NCBI GenBank assembly: GCA_030267565.1
Contig: BRXU01000022.1
Location: 578,001-642,000 of the forward strand
Source of the DNA: Pleodorina starrii
Lineage: Eukaryota > Chlorophyta > Chlorophyceae > Chlamydomonadales > Volvocaceae
Direction: 5' to 3'
Length of the DNA stretch: 64,000 bases
The notes beneath the pieces were generated by a model. The model worked only from the letters and a program-made list of their open reading frames with translations, searched no databases and was not told where the DNA came from. This document shows, piece by piece, positions 45,166-56,609 of the stretch. A program made the translations under genes and the position numbers. The first letter of the stretch is position 1. Each line of letters starts with the position of its first letter.

Positions 45166-47967
45166 ATGAGACCTGAGGAGAGAGACGAGACGAGAGAGCG
45201 AGAGAGAGTCCATCTCACTTTGGGGGGGCGGGCGCTGGAGAATCGCCCTTGGGGCCGGGAGAGCGTCCTTGTGGGGGGCTGGGAGGGCCTCACAGAGGAC
45301 TGGGAGCGTTCTCACTAAGGGGGGTTTGCTGGCCTGCCGGGCTGCCTGGCTGCCTGCCTGCCTGGCTGTAGGCACACACACGCCAGGTTGCCCTCCAGGC
45401 GGCTGCCTGCCTGCCTGGCTGCCTGCCCGGCTGGCTGGCTGGCTAGCTAGGTATCCGCGCTACGATCCCGTTACGCCACGGCCACGCCACAGCCAACGGC
45501 TGTACCAGGGCCCCGACACACAGCTCGTTTGGACTTGGCTGTGCAGCCCTCGGGCGGGGCCGGGGGAGAGGAGGATGGTACCGCAGCGATGGAACGGAGG
45601 CGGGTGGGCGGGCGGGGGGGTCCGTCTGGTGAGGGAGGGAGGGGAGGGGGCTGCCGGGCCGTGGTCGTGGTCGTGTCGCCGCCGGAGCAAATCGAGCAAT
45701 GCCCGGCCCCCTTGCTGGACAGGCCGGCAAAGCCTCCCCCCGGGCTGGCAAGTGCTGCCGCTGTTGGGCGCGGCGGAAGAGGCGGAAGACGGTGGATAGG
45801 AAAGGGCAACGAAAATTGAGCGGCAGGCCTGGACCTGCGCGGGTCGCGTGAGCGACGGGTCCTGAGTGGCGGCCGGACGGGCGGGCGGGCGGGCGGCGCG
45901 CCGGAGGGGCGCGAGTCCTCGCCCGCTGCCCCCTCCCTAGGCTCCCTAGGCTCGCCGTTGCCCTTGCTGGCAAGAAGCTTGTCGTGTACAGATGCGCGGA
46001 CTGGGACCTAAGCGGGGAGGGTCCGGACTGGGTATTTGGCTTTGGGTTGGTGGTGTGATGTCCGTGGTCCGTTGGGCTGTGTGGCCATCTGTGCGTGCAT
46101 GCGTTGCGGGTGTGCGCGTATATGTGTGTGCGTATATGTGTGTATGTGTGTATGTTGGAATGGTCGTCGCGCGGACACAGAAGCTGGCCGCCCCTTCGGG
46201 CCCTTCGGGCGCGCTTTCGGATGCCTTCCCAACCGCATGTTGCGGCGGACTGGGCACCCCCCCGCCCAGACCTCCAGCGGCGGCGACTGTGGCAGGAATA
46301 AACTCCCCTCGGCCCCCTCGGTCGCCGATACCCGGTCCCGACCCGGGCCCCGCGCCGCCTCGGACGCGCCGCGCCGCGCCGGGCACCACCAGTGGGGCTG
46401 CGGCCGCGCTCCGGTGGCGGCGGGACTGGCGGGTAAGGTAGGGTGGGGTAGGTCGGGACATTGGAGGCAGTGCGATGATGCGGCAATGTTGCGGTGGGGC
46501 GAGGTGTGGGGTGGGGCCCCGCGGCTCTGGCGCACACATACGGAGGAGGGCGGGGATCCCGTTGGGGGCAGAGGGCGAGGATGGGGGCAGCCGGGAGGAG
46601 GGGCTGGCGAGAGGCCGGCTCGGCTCGGAACACAGGGGTTGGTGGACACCGGGGTGCTGGTGGTGGTGGTGGTGGTGGCGACACGCGGCGCTACGGCGAG
46701 ATTGGTGCGGTGGAGCGAAATTGGGTGCGGCCTGTTGGGTGCGTCCAAACGGGGGACGGCCACCGCAAAACCATATGCGTCAGGGCGCGGAGTGCGGGGG
46801 GCGTTCTGTGGCGAGGGGGAGGGGCTTCCTGCAACCCGACCCGACCCCCCCTGACCCCCCCGACTTCGGAGTGGGAGCCAGGGCGCCTCGGCCCTTCACG
46901 TCTCTGCGCGCTTACTTCCGCGGTCCATCGCGTCTCACGCGCGCTCACCGACTTGAGGGCTGCCGCTGCAAGTGGTGGTCCAGCTGCGAGCCGGAGGGGG
47001 CAGCGTGTGGCGCTGTCAGCGTTACCGTTGTAGTGGTTGTTGTAGCGGTTGTTGTTTGTTGGCAGGTTGCCGGTGGCAGGTCGTGTGCCGTGGCCGGGGC
47101 CGACGCCCTACAAAACGAGTACGTGCTGCACATGGCATACGGTACGGCATTGCGCATTGTGCAGGAACGCGCGCCAGGGGCAAAGGCGGCGGCGCAGGAG
47201 GGACGAGAGCCACAGTCGAGGAGGGCACGGACATGTCTCAACAGCTTGGTATGCACGTTCGCGAGCTCTGCGTTAATGCACTTAGTTGTGGCTTGTCAAG
47301 GGACGGCTGCCTAGACAGGCTGGGCTGTTTTTTGGGGACGGCGGTGCAGACGTCCAGGGCTGAGTGGCGGGGGATGGCGGGTGGGGGAAGGTGGGGGGGA
47401 GGGGCGGAGAGGCGAACGACGTTGCTCGCCTCTCCGTGTGTATATGTGTATGTGTGTGTTCTTGCGCGCGCGCGAGCATGGGTTTGCAGAGTTGGTTTTG
47501 AAGTTGTCGGAAAGGTTTCCGCGTTTGGCAACGAACACGAACATGTTAGGCCTCCGACATGGGGCCAGAGGCGCAGAGCGGGCTGTGGATGATCTGGCGG
47601 AGGGGGCTGGGTTCATTCTTTCTCGTCGATGAGTTGCTGGCGGCAAATTATTCCGGACATGTCGACGCGCTGGTGAGTTGACCTTGCGTCATTTTGAACT
47701 GATCCGTGCGCCTGCCGTCTCGCCCTCGATCCTTCCCTCACGGTGTGACAGTAATCGTAAATGCTTGTGCTGATGATGCAGAAATGTTGGGTGTCCAAAG
47801 TCGGTTGCCGCATATAGTCAATTGCTTTTCAGCGACCCCAGGGCCGTACGCAGCTTTTCTTATAATGTTACAGTGCTAATGTGTGGTAACGAACTCTAAT
47901 CAGCAGCCGCATTTGCTCTTGCGAATATGTAGGGTACAATTTAGGGGAGAACAAAGGGTCATACATC
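45166..47967. other. Intergenic region between dioxygenase and glucokinase
   Basis: About 2.8 kb without a recognisable gene. It starts with the dioxygenase 3' UTR and contains CTGCCTGC and GGCTGGCTGG low-complexity runs (45330-45450) and a TATGTGTG run (46100-46155). GC-rich open frames between 45.5 and 47.6 kb overlap on both strands and show no conserved motif. The final 400 bp are AT-richer and likely hold the glucokinase promoter. Confidence 0.45.
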
Positions 47968-50900
47968 ATGTCGCGGGTGTTGTCGCCAGGGCTTCACCAA
48001 GGGCACTCGAGGCCGCACCAGGCGCTGAAAGCAAGTGCTCGGCGTGGACATGTATCTAGGCGGGTAACTTTGGTCAAAGCAGACAGCAAGGTAGGATGTT
48101 GCGTGTGGATTGCGGATGGTACAAAGCCCTCGTTGACGCGGCGGCATCGCCAAAAGCAGGCACCGGAAGCTGTGGTAATAGTCGGCGATATCGGAGGCAC
48201 GAATGCGCGTCTCTCAGCCTGGCGGACAGAGCTGGCCAGCACGGCGGCGACTCAACTGTTCGCGAAAGTAAGCAAACAGCGGGAAATTGTGCTGTACTCA
48301 GCGGCGATTGCTCAAAAGAATGACGGGATCATGGACTCGCATTACAGGTGTACCCCACGTCGGAGTACCCGACATTCGACGCTGTCGTAGATGCGTTCCT
48401 GTCGGAGCCATCCCTGCGGCAAAACCCGCCCCAGGCAGCGGCGCTGGCAATCGCGGGCGCCATTAACGACAACCGATGTAACATGACCAACATCCACTGG
48501 GTGGTGGACGGGGACAGCCTCCAGGCAAAGCACGGCTTTCGGTACGTGTGCGAGCACGGGCACGCGGCTGGGCCGCGTGCACCGCAGCCCTCAGGGCCGC
48601 ACGCCAAATCCCGCTGTCGGGGTGCGAGCGAAAGGCACCGATACACAGCAAGCCTGGCTGGCGAGTAGATTTTTAATTTGGCCACACCTCAACCAAACGT
48701 TTGGTACCCACATACCACGGACCACGAGCCAGATTGCCAGCTGCGGAATTTGGGGGTTTTAGCATGGCAGCAGGAGAAGTAGAGCCGGTACCGGGCCGCG
48801 GCCAGCGTGTGTGTGTGTGTGTGTGTGTCGTTACAGTATCTGACCGGGCCCTGACGCTGGCCAGGGGCTGCTAACCCAGCCCCGACGGAAAGACTGCCTA
48901 AGCACTCTCCCCCTTGCGATGGGAGAAGGGCGTGAGGGGCCGCTACCCCCTCCTGCTCGACGCAGAGCTGGCTGCGTCGTACACCCCATATACGGGTGTA
49001 CGGCGCAGCGGCTCCCCAAAGGCTTGAGCTCACAGCCTGCCTGTGTGTGTGTGTGAGAGAGAGACAGGGTGGAGTGCGCGGCCCCTGCGGCACTCGTCCA
49101 TGCGTCCCCTCCCCGCACCTGCCACCCTTCCCGTACAGGGTGGCACTGCTCAACGACTTCGAGGCCGTGGGGTACGGCATCCCCGCCCTGGAGCCGGAGG
49201 ACCTGGTGACGCTCAACAAGGCGCCGGTGGTGCCCAAGGTGTGAACCGTGACCCACGGGTCGGTCAGCGGCGGCGGCCGCGGCGGCTGGGAAGCGGGGAG
49301 TTGGGTCACGGGGCATACTCCGCAGGGCTTCTTGTTTCATTCTTGCAAATTCACTCCTCGAAACCCCCTCCCCCACAGGCTCCCAAGGTGGTCATGGGTC
49401 CCGGCACGGGTCTGGGGGCTGCGCAGCTCATGTGGGACACCGGCATGCAGGCGTACAAGGTGTGGCCCGGTGAGAGAGGGGGGGTGGGCGGGCGGGAAGT
49501 GAGGGGCGGGAAGTGAGGCGGGGTGGAAGGTGGGCGGAAGGTGGGCGAAAGGCGGGCGGGACGGTTGCGTGGGTCGGAGCGGGGAGGGAGGCAGAAGGAA
49601 CTCCAGGGTGGTGGTGAATGAGGAGTGCCGTACTGGACTGGACTGCCGTACCTTCGCCGTTGCGCCGATCTGCCCAACCGCCGATGTGCCCACCCCACGA
49701 GCTGCCAAACCCCAAAGGACAAGGCACAAGGGCCAATCCGCCGGTGTGTGCATCCGCCGGCGATCCGCATCCGGTTGGTGTCCCCCCCCCGCTGCAGGCG
49801 AGGGCTCCCACGCCACATTTGCGCCGCGGGGCTGGAAGCAGAAGGATCTGACGCGCTACGTCACCAACCTGTACGGCCACTGCGAGATTGAGCAGGCGAG
49901 CAGGGACACACCGGAGGGGGTGGGGTGGGGTGGGGTGGGGTGGGGTGGGGTGGGGTGGGGTGGGGTGGGGTGGGGTGGGGTGGGGGCGGCAGCAGGCAGC
50001 AGAGGCAGAGGCCGGAGGAAGCGCTGGCTGGCGACAAGGGGCCCGCTAGGGGGTGCACGACTGCACGCCCCGCTGGGGCTAGAGAGAGCGCCTCCGGCAG
50101 TGCCTATTGAATGCGGTGTTGCGGATGGCGGCAACGTCGCGTAGCGCGGTGGCCACACCGTTCCCGGGTGGCCCCCGGTGGCAGGGTCCGCTCTCACCAA
50201 CGTCACCTTTCAAGCCCTGCGCTGCGCTGCACGCTGATGGCTTTCTTTCTTTGGGTTTGGCCTGCCCGCTTCCCGCTGCCCGCTGCCCGCCACCCGGGAG
50301 GGGTTCCCGGGTCGAGCCGTATCAAAGGTCCCCATCTCCCCAACTTCCCCGGCCTCGGCGGTTCTGTTCCCTCCTTCCGCAGGTGGCTTGCGGCAGCGGC
50401 CTGGAGCTGATCTACGAGTTCCTGCAGAGCGACGAGGCGGCCAACCGACCGGAGCTGCTGGCGAGGACCAAGCCCAAGAAGAAGGTAGGGGGTGGGGGCG
50501 GCCGGCGGCGGAAGCTGGCTGCGGGGCGGCGGGGCAGGAAAAAGGCAGCAGGAGAGTGGCAGTCCGCGGAGAGAGAGAGGGGGGTGGGGCCCCCCACTCT
50601 TCCCCCACTGTTTGTATTCAAAACCCCCTCCTCCCCACCCACGTTTTCCTCTACCCACCCCTGCCCCTGCCGGCCACTCCGCGGACTCCCCCCCCCCCCG
50701 CCCTCTGCAGAAGGCCGCGGAGATCAGCGCGGCGGCTCTGGCGGGCAGCGACCCCATCGCGGTGGAGGCGGTGGACCTCATGTACGCCATTGTGGGGGCG
50801 GAGGCGGGGGCCATGGCGCTGCGCTGCCTGGCCAAAGGTAGGCGGGGTAGCAGGGAGGGGCGGGCGGAGGGAGGAAGGGGTGGATGGATGGAGGGTCCGG

Positions 50901-51692
50901 AGGATCTCGCCTCAGGAAGGGAAGGGAAGGGAAGCTACGATGGACCGCATTTACATACACCTGGCAACGCCTGCCGGTGGTACGTTCTCTCTTCCTCTCG
51001 CTCTACAGGAATTCCCCCCTCTCTCTACAGGTCTCTCTCGCTCTCTCGTGCCTAAGCACGCTCAGACGAGTGTGTCCCCTCTGCTTGAGCAGCAACACAA
51101 CACGACAGGAAGAATTGGATTTGGATTCGTCATCCTCCATGCGCCATTAATGCGTGGGAATTCCATTCCGCCAACCTCCTCCGCATGCTTGGCCGTCGTC
51201 ACCACGCACCTCTCTCGCTCTCCCCCCCCCCCAAAGTCGACAGCTCCATTGAACCCCCGCCCCCTCGTCGGCCCTCCCCCCCTCCATTCCACTCTCAGCT
51301 CCTTCCTCAAGGTCCTCGCTTCTCTCCCCTCATTCATCCACTCTACCAACCTCCTGAGCAACACCGCCGCCTCACCCTCCTACCACAACCTCCCCCACCT
51401 GTCCCCTGCCCCTCGCTCCCCGCAAAAAATATACCCCATGGCCCGCGGCCTCCTCGCCCTGCCCCCCTCCCCTCGCGGCCCCTCCCCCCCAGGCGGCGTC
51501 TACATCGCGGGTGGCATCACGCCCAAGCTGCTTCCCCGCGTGCAGGCTGGCGCGCTGCTCGAGGGCTTCCTCATGCGCAAGGGCCGACCGCCCTTCCACA
51601 AGTTCCTCACGGAGACGCCGCTCTTCGTCATCACCAACGAACAGGTCGGCCAGATCGGCGCGCGCGAGTTCGCCAAGAGGCTGCTCTCCTAG
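47968..51692 (+). CDS. GLK: Bacterial-type glucokinase, probably plastid-targeted
   Basis: Nine exons read in phase: 47968-48090, 48160-48267, 48348-48541, 49139-49238, 49379-49469, 49798-49895, 50383-50484, 50711-50837 and 51493-51692 (380 residues). The first 41 residues are Arg/Ser/His-rich with almost no acidic residues, as in chloroplast transit peptides. The Glk-family core follows: VIVGDIGGTNARLSAW (phosphate loop), LAIAGAINDNRCNMTNIHW, VALLNDFEAVGYGI (the Asp in NDF is the expected catalytic base), VMGPGTGLGAAQL, GHCEIEQVACGSGLELIY and GGVYIAGGITPKLL. The enzyme phosphorylates glucose with ATP (EC 2.7.1.2) and resembles cyanobacterial and proteobacterial Glk rather than plant hexokinase. 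Exon 6 ends at a GC donor (CAG|GCGAGC), supported by the intact EIEQ-VACGSG junction. TGTAA at 52149-52153 is the probable poly(A) signal. Confidence 0.92.
49917..49984 (+). repeat. TGGGG pentanucleotide array beside a GC donor
   Basis: About 13 copies of GGGGT, starting 21 nt after the GC splice donor of glucokinase intron 6. Such a tract can form G-quadruplexes. Confidence 0.9.
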
Positions 51693-52988
51693 TCGCCATC
51701 ATGCATCTTTCCATCCCCTCTCTCTCTCAGTCGCGGGGCCGCTTCCTGCAGTCCGCTTTAGGTCAATGGACGAGTCCCCGGAACGGTCAAGAAGGACGAG
51801 AGCCGCGACGGCGCGGGGTGTTGCGCGCGTGTTGCGATGGGCCGATCGACTGTACATGCATACTCAGGCCCGACCGCGGTTTACAATTTAGCTGGCTGTG
51901 GGCGCGCCCCCAGCAGGCTGCCATGCTGGCGCTTGCCTGCCGTAGGGGTGTGTGTGTGTGTGTGTGTGTGTGAGTTGTGGTGTGATGTAGCGCTGGCGAT
52001 GGAAGGGCGTCGCCGGATCGTCGCGAGCCGTGTCAAGACTGCCAGCCAGACCGCCAAGACAAGCTGAAGCCACCAGAAGACACGGCCCAAGGCCCACAGC
52101 GTCATATCGGTGTCCAGGCGGCGGTCGGGCGCTCAGAACGGCCTGAGCTGTAAAATGTAGCACCAGTTGGTCACCATCGCCCGACATGAACGTTATATGC
52201 CCAGAACCTGGCCTGCTGCACCGCCTGAGCCAAGCGCCGGCGCAGCCGGGGCCCCCGTGAGCAGCTCGCAGCGGGTTGACGACGACCCAAATCGGAAAAG
52301 GTGCGGCGGCGAGGTTGCGGCCGTTGCTTGCGCTCGCACCGACCTCCACAGCAGCATTGTGCCGCGCTGGTCAGCGCTGGCAACAGCAGCGCGAGAAGTG
52401 CAGCAGCCGTGCGGCGCCCGGCCGCCAGGCCCCCGCTGTGCGCCACGCAGCGGCGACCATTTCCCATGACGGTCCGTTCGGGGCCGTAGGCCACGTGCTG
52501 CGCACACCGCGCCACACCATGGCTTTTGAAAGCAATCAGACGCCTGCTGCTGCTCCAGAGCAACCCGTATATCGACGCGGGCCGACGCCGGGCTGTAGCG
52601 GCTATAGCTGTCTGCGGTCACTGATGGAGGGCAGCGCCAGCCGCCATCGTCCGCCCGTGCTCAGCCGTCCGTCTGACTGGTCACTGGCCACTTCCGGCGC
52701 ACAGCAGCCCGCCAAATGCTCCAATCAGGCGCCGGCAGCTGTCCCAGGGCGAAGTCAGGGGTGCGGGGCGCCATCGCCCGCTGTTGCTGTTGCTGTGAAC
52801 ATCGATGGCAGCGCGGCTGTACTCCTCTGCCGCCCCGACCCGCCTCGACCTGCCCTAGCGATCCGTCTGCCACAGAGGTCAGCGCTCGCTCCGCGCCCGC
52901 GCTCCACTGTTTTGGCGATCCAGAAAGGGACGCCGCCGGCATGCGTACCACAGCCGGGGCCCGCGCCGCCTAGAGCCCCGATGGGGCG
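51693..52988. other. Convergent spacer, glucokinase and small plastid protein
   Basis: This holds the glucokinase 3' UTR (poly(A) signal near 52149) and the 3' UTR of the minus-strand plastid protein. A TG dinucleotide run occupies about 51948-51972. Open frames in 52.2-52.95 kb are GC-rich shadows with no conserved motif. Confidence 0.45.
52149..52153 (+). other. TGTAA poly(A) signal, glucokinase
   Basis: Chlamydomonas-type polyadenylation motif about 455 nt after the glucokinase stop codon. Confidence 0.6.
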
Positions 52989-53834
52989 CTAGTTTTGCGC
53001 TGCTGACGCGCGCTGCTTCGCCCGGATTTCATTCAGACTGGCGCGCGCGTAAGCGATCTCAGCGCGCAGATCGTCGATTGCCGCCTGCGGGTCCACGGGC
53101 CCTGCCGCCGCGGCGCCGCCGCTGCTGCCACCGGCCGCGGATCCCGCCCTGCCCGACGAAGCGCCCGAGGCGGCGGTCCCGGATGTGGTGCTCTCGGGCA
53201 GGAAGCCGCTGCTGGACATCTCCTTGCGTGCCAGGGCCGTGACCTCCTCCTGCAAGGCATGAGTGTGACAGCCAGCAGCCGAGGAGGTAAACGGAGAAAG
53301 GCTGCAAGTTGAGGCGAGGACCAGTTTGGTTGCATGAGACAGTCAAGGGGCTGTGGTCGCGGGGGGCGGATTGGGAGAGGGGCGTGGCCTCACGGTCGCG
53401 GGGGGCGGATTGGGAGAGGGGCGTGGCCTCACGCAGCGCCCCAGGCCGTTTGGGCAACACTCCGCGGATGCCCCACCTGAAACTCGGCAATCCGCTGGGG
53501 TCGCTCCGCCATCGCCTTGCTAACGTCGCTGACAAAATCGATGACAGCCTCGCTGAGGCGCTTGTTGATGGTGATGGCGAGAGCCCGCCCGTAAAAGAAA
53601 GCCGTAAGAATCTCGGGGCTGGGATCTGCAAATGCATCGGCAATAATCAATTGCCGCTGTCCCCGCCTGGGTGCCCAGGGGTCTTTGATTTTTGGTCTAG
53701 CTCAGTTATATAGCCCTACCCGAAGAGCTTCGCCGGGCTTGCACACAGCACACAAGCTGTCTCCCACGACTGCATCTTATTTGTGGAGCGTGCGCCGCCT
53801 GGCGAGCGCGAACAGGTAGAGACCCTTGCAACAT
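52989..53834 (-). CDS. Small probable plastid protein of unknown function
   Basis: Three minus-strand exons read in phase: 53834-53720, 53625-53477 and 53249-52989 (174 residues). Exon 1 (MLQGSLPVRARQAAHAPQ...) is rich in Arg, Ala, Ser and Gln with no acidic residues, which fits a chloroplast transit peptide. The mature core is DPSPEILTAFFYGRALAITI followed by NKRLSEAVIDFVSDVSKAMA and RIAEFQEEVTALARKE. It then has a Ser/Gly/Ala linker and a final helix (AIDDLRAEIAYARASLNEIR) likely to form a coiled coil. The FFYGRALA...IN-RL...IAEFQEEV pattern resembles a family I recall from cyanobacteria and plastids with no assigned role (possibly the DUF6825 group); that match is from memory. It is divergently paired with MRS2. 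Confidence 0.75.
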
Positions 53835-54105
53835 TGCGCGATTGATAAATTGACTGCAGGCGACGCAAGTGGAGGGTGACCTAATAGCACATATGGAACT
53901 GCTTTTTGCATAAGACTGATGGCGGATTTACTGGACGAAAGGGAGAAAAGTCCGAGCAAGTCGTGCATTTGCGTGCGTCACATGACAGCTCCCCCTCGCT
54001 GGCCTCGCCTTTGCGCAAGACTTGTCTATCACAGCAAAATTATAACCGCATGGATGATAGCACACCTCTGAATTCATAATTAACCCCTGGGAATGTTGTG
54101 ACACG
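53835..54105. promoter_or_regulatory. Bidirectional promoter, plastid protein / MRS2
   Basis: Only 271 bp separate the two divergent start codons, so both promoters must overlap here. The stretch is AT-rich compared with its surroundings. I assign no individual elements. Confidence 0.5.
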
Positions 54106-56538
54106 ATGTTTAACCGCTTGTATTCATCCCCATCGTCTCAGGGTTACAAGCCTGTAGGAAACGATAATTTCAGTAATTCTGTCTTTGGTCCGGAGCTGTC
54201 GGGTCACGGGCACAGCGATGGAGTCCAGCCGCTTTCGCGTACCGGCACAATTGTGCCCGCCAAGTCATATGGGGACCTTAAATCCATGCACGGCCGCGCA
54301 CGTGGCAAGAAGACAAGGTAACATGGCGGTCCTTACGGGTAAACTACTGCGGCATGAACGGCGTGTCACGTGCTGCGACGGAGCTCAGCGAAGTCTGTCG
54401 CCTATGCGCACGACGAAACCTGCTGTCACGAATTCAGGCGACTGCCTCCCTTTGTGTCTCCCGTTTTGCGCAGGGCTATGCGATGGCTAGTGTTGAGGGC
54501 TAGCGGGGAGAGGCAGGTCTTCACCCTTGACAAGCGCCAGCTCATACAGGCAAGCTGCGGGAAGTTAGGGGAATATGATCCAGATGAAACAGGTCGGAGG
54601 TCTGGGCAGGCACTGATGAAGGAGCTGTGGGTGTGGGAAGCCTATCCTGGGGGCGTACTGCAGCGCAGCACGTCAGCATGCGTCGTACGCGGTTGGTACG
54701 CGGCAAATTTCGTTTCCTTGTATCTCCCTTTTCTCACACACACACAGGCTACTACACGACCATCCCCTTCCTTCATTTGTGAGCACTGCTGCCGTGTGCA
54801 CCCCCCGCGCCGCAGCCCGACTGCCAAACACACATACCCACCCGCCGCCTGCCCCCACACCGTACTCCTACATTCCTCCCGTACACGCCTGTACGCCTCC
54901 TCCCCGTGTTCCCCTTCCCCATCCCACATCCAGCTGCCTGCCTGCCTTACACGTCTGCCCTCTGCCCTGCCCTCCATCACTGTTGCTGCATTCATTGCTT
55001 GGCTGACTTAAACGCACATAAATAGTTTTTGGGTTTAGCTTAGCGTTGTGAACTTCAGCTGAATTTGGATTGGAGAAGTGAAGCTCCGTTGCTTGGCTGC
55101 CGCTGCAGACCTGCCGCCTGGAGATCCCCATGCGCGACATGCGCCTCATGGACAGTGCCCTGGGCAACGAGACGCTGGCTCAGCTGCTGGTCCGCGACAA
55201 CGCGCTGGTCTTCAGCATGGAGCACGTGCGCCTCATCATAATGAACGACAAGGTAAGACCCGGCGACCCGCGGGTCGGCCGCGGACTTTTGGGCGGGGCC
55301 GCACTCCCCGTTCGCTCACGCCCTCTCTTTCTCCACTGCGATTTTCTCTTTGTACTCCACCCCCTAAGCGGCCATGCGAGGCCGCCTGTGGCCTCGAGCC
55401 CGTCAAGCCGCGCGAGCGGCGGTCGTCGGCTGTGGATGCGGGGCTCGCCGCCCCTGACTGGTTCACAGGCTGCGTCGCTGCGACTCGCAGGTGGTGGTGC
55501 CGCTAGACGACGGCGGCATGCAGCCGCCGGTGCCGCCGGTGGCGCCGCCGACGCCGTCGGCGTCTGAGCGGCAGGCGTCGGGGGCGGCGTCGGCGCAGCC
55601 GGCCCCGGAGATAAAGGACCGCTTTCTTGCCCACTTGGAGGGCGTGGTCATGGACTGGGCGCTGCAGCACGGCTCCACGCTGCCTCCCACCACCACGATG
55701 CCAACCAGCAACGGCGGCCTGGGGCCGCCGTTGACGTCCTTCGGCGGGCAACCGGCGGCGGCGCAGCCGCCGCAACAGCTACAGCAACAACAACAGCAGC
55801 AGCAACAACAGCAACAACAGCACTCGCAGCAGCAGCCGTCGGCGGGCTGCGCCGGCGCAGCAGGGGCGGCACCGGTGCATCCGGCGCTGCGCGCCGGGGC
55901 GCCGGGGGCGGGGTGCTCGGCGGGCGGCGCCGCGCAGGGCTCCAACGCGGCGGGGGCGTCCGGGTCGGGGCTACCGGCCGCCGGCCCCGGGGGGTTTTCC
56001 GTGGGCGGGCCGGGCAGCGAGACGGCGTCCACGAACGCGTTCGATCCGGAGTACCAGCCGTTCGAGATGCTGGTGCTGGAGACGGCGCTGAGCGAGGTGG
56101 GTATAAAGAGAATGGGAGCGAGGTGGGAAGCAGGGCGGGGCAGGGCGTCCCTGCCGCCGGACAGCTGCGGCTCCGGGTGATGGTGGATCACCCTGTCCGT
56201 TTTTGGGTCATGGCGAGACGGCCTGGCCCGTTCGTGCGCTGGGCAGACAAGAGGTTTGCAGGGGAATCGCCCTTGCGGCGTGTGCTGGCTGCACCGTGCA
56301 AACACCGCGCTGCCCACCGGCAGAGGTCGGGTTGGGGCAAAAGCTGACCCGTGGCGCTGGCGCGCGCTACGTCGTGCTGCCGTAGAGCCCTTTTGCATTC
56401 GCTGCCCTGCCCACCGCCACCGCTGCCCTCGTCACCTGCCCGCCCTACACGGGTGTCCCGTGGGTCGTTCGATTCGATTCGGTCGGTCGATCGAACTGTG
56501 GTGGTTGTTGCATGGGCGTTTCGCCTGTGTGTGTTTCG

Positions 56539-56609
<71 letters not shown>

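Noticed and set aside
45500..47650. Possible gene on either strand between the dioxygenase and glucokinase genes
   Set aside because: Overlapping open frames on both strands are compositional; no exon chain with consistent phases and no recognisable motif was found.
55281..55300. Third copy of the 0.97-kb element, from a TTTTGGGCGGGGCC match
   Set aside because: Similarity is limited to about 14 bases and does not extend into the element.
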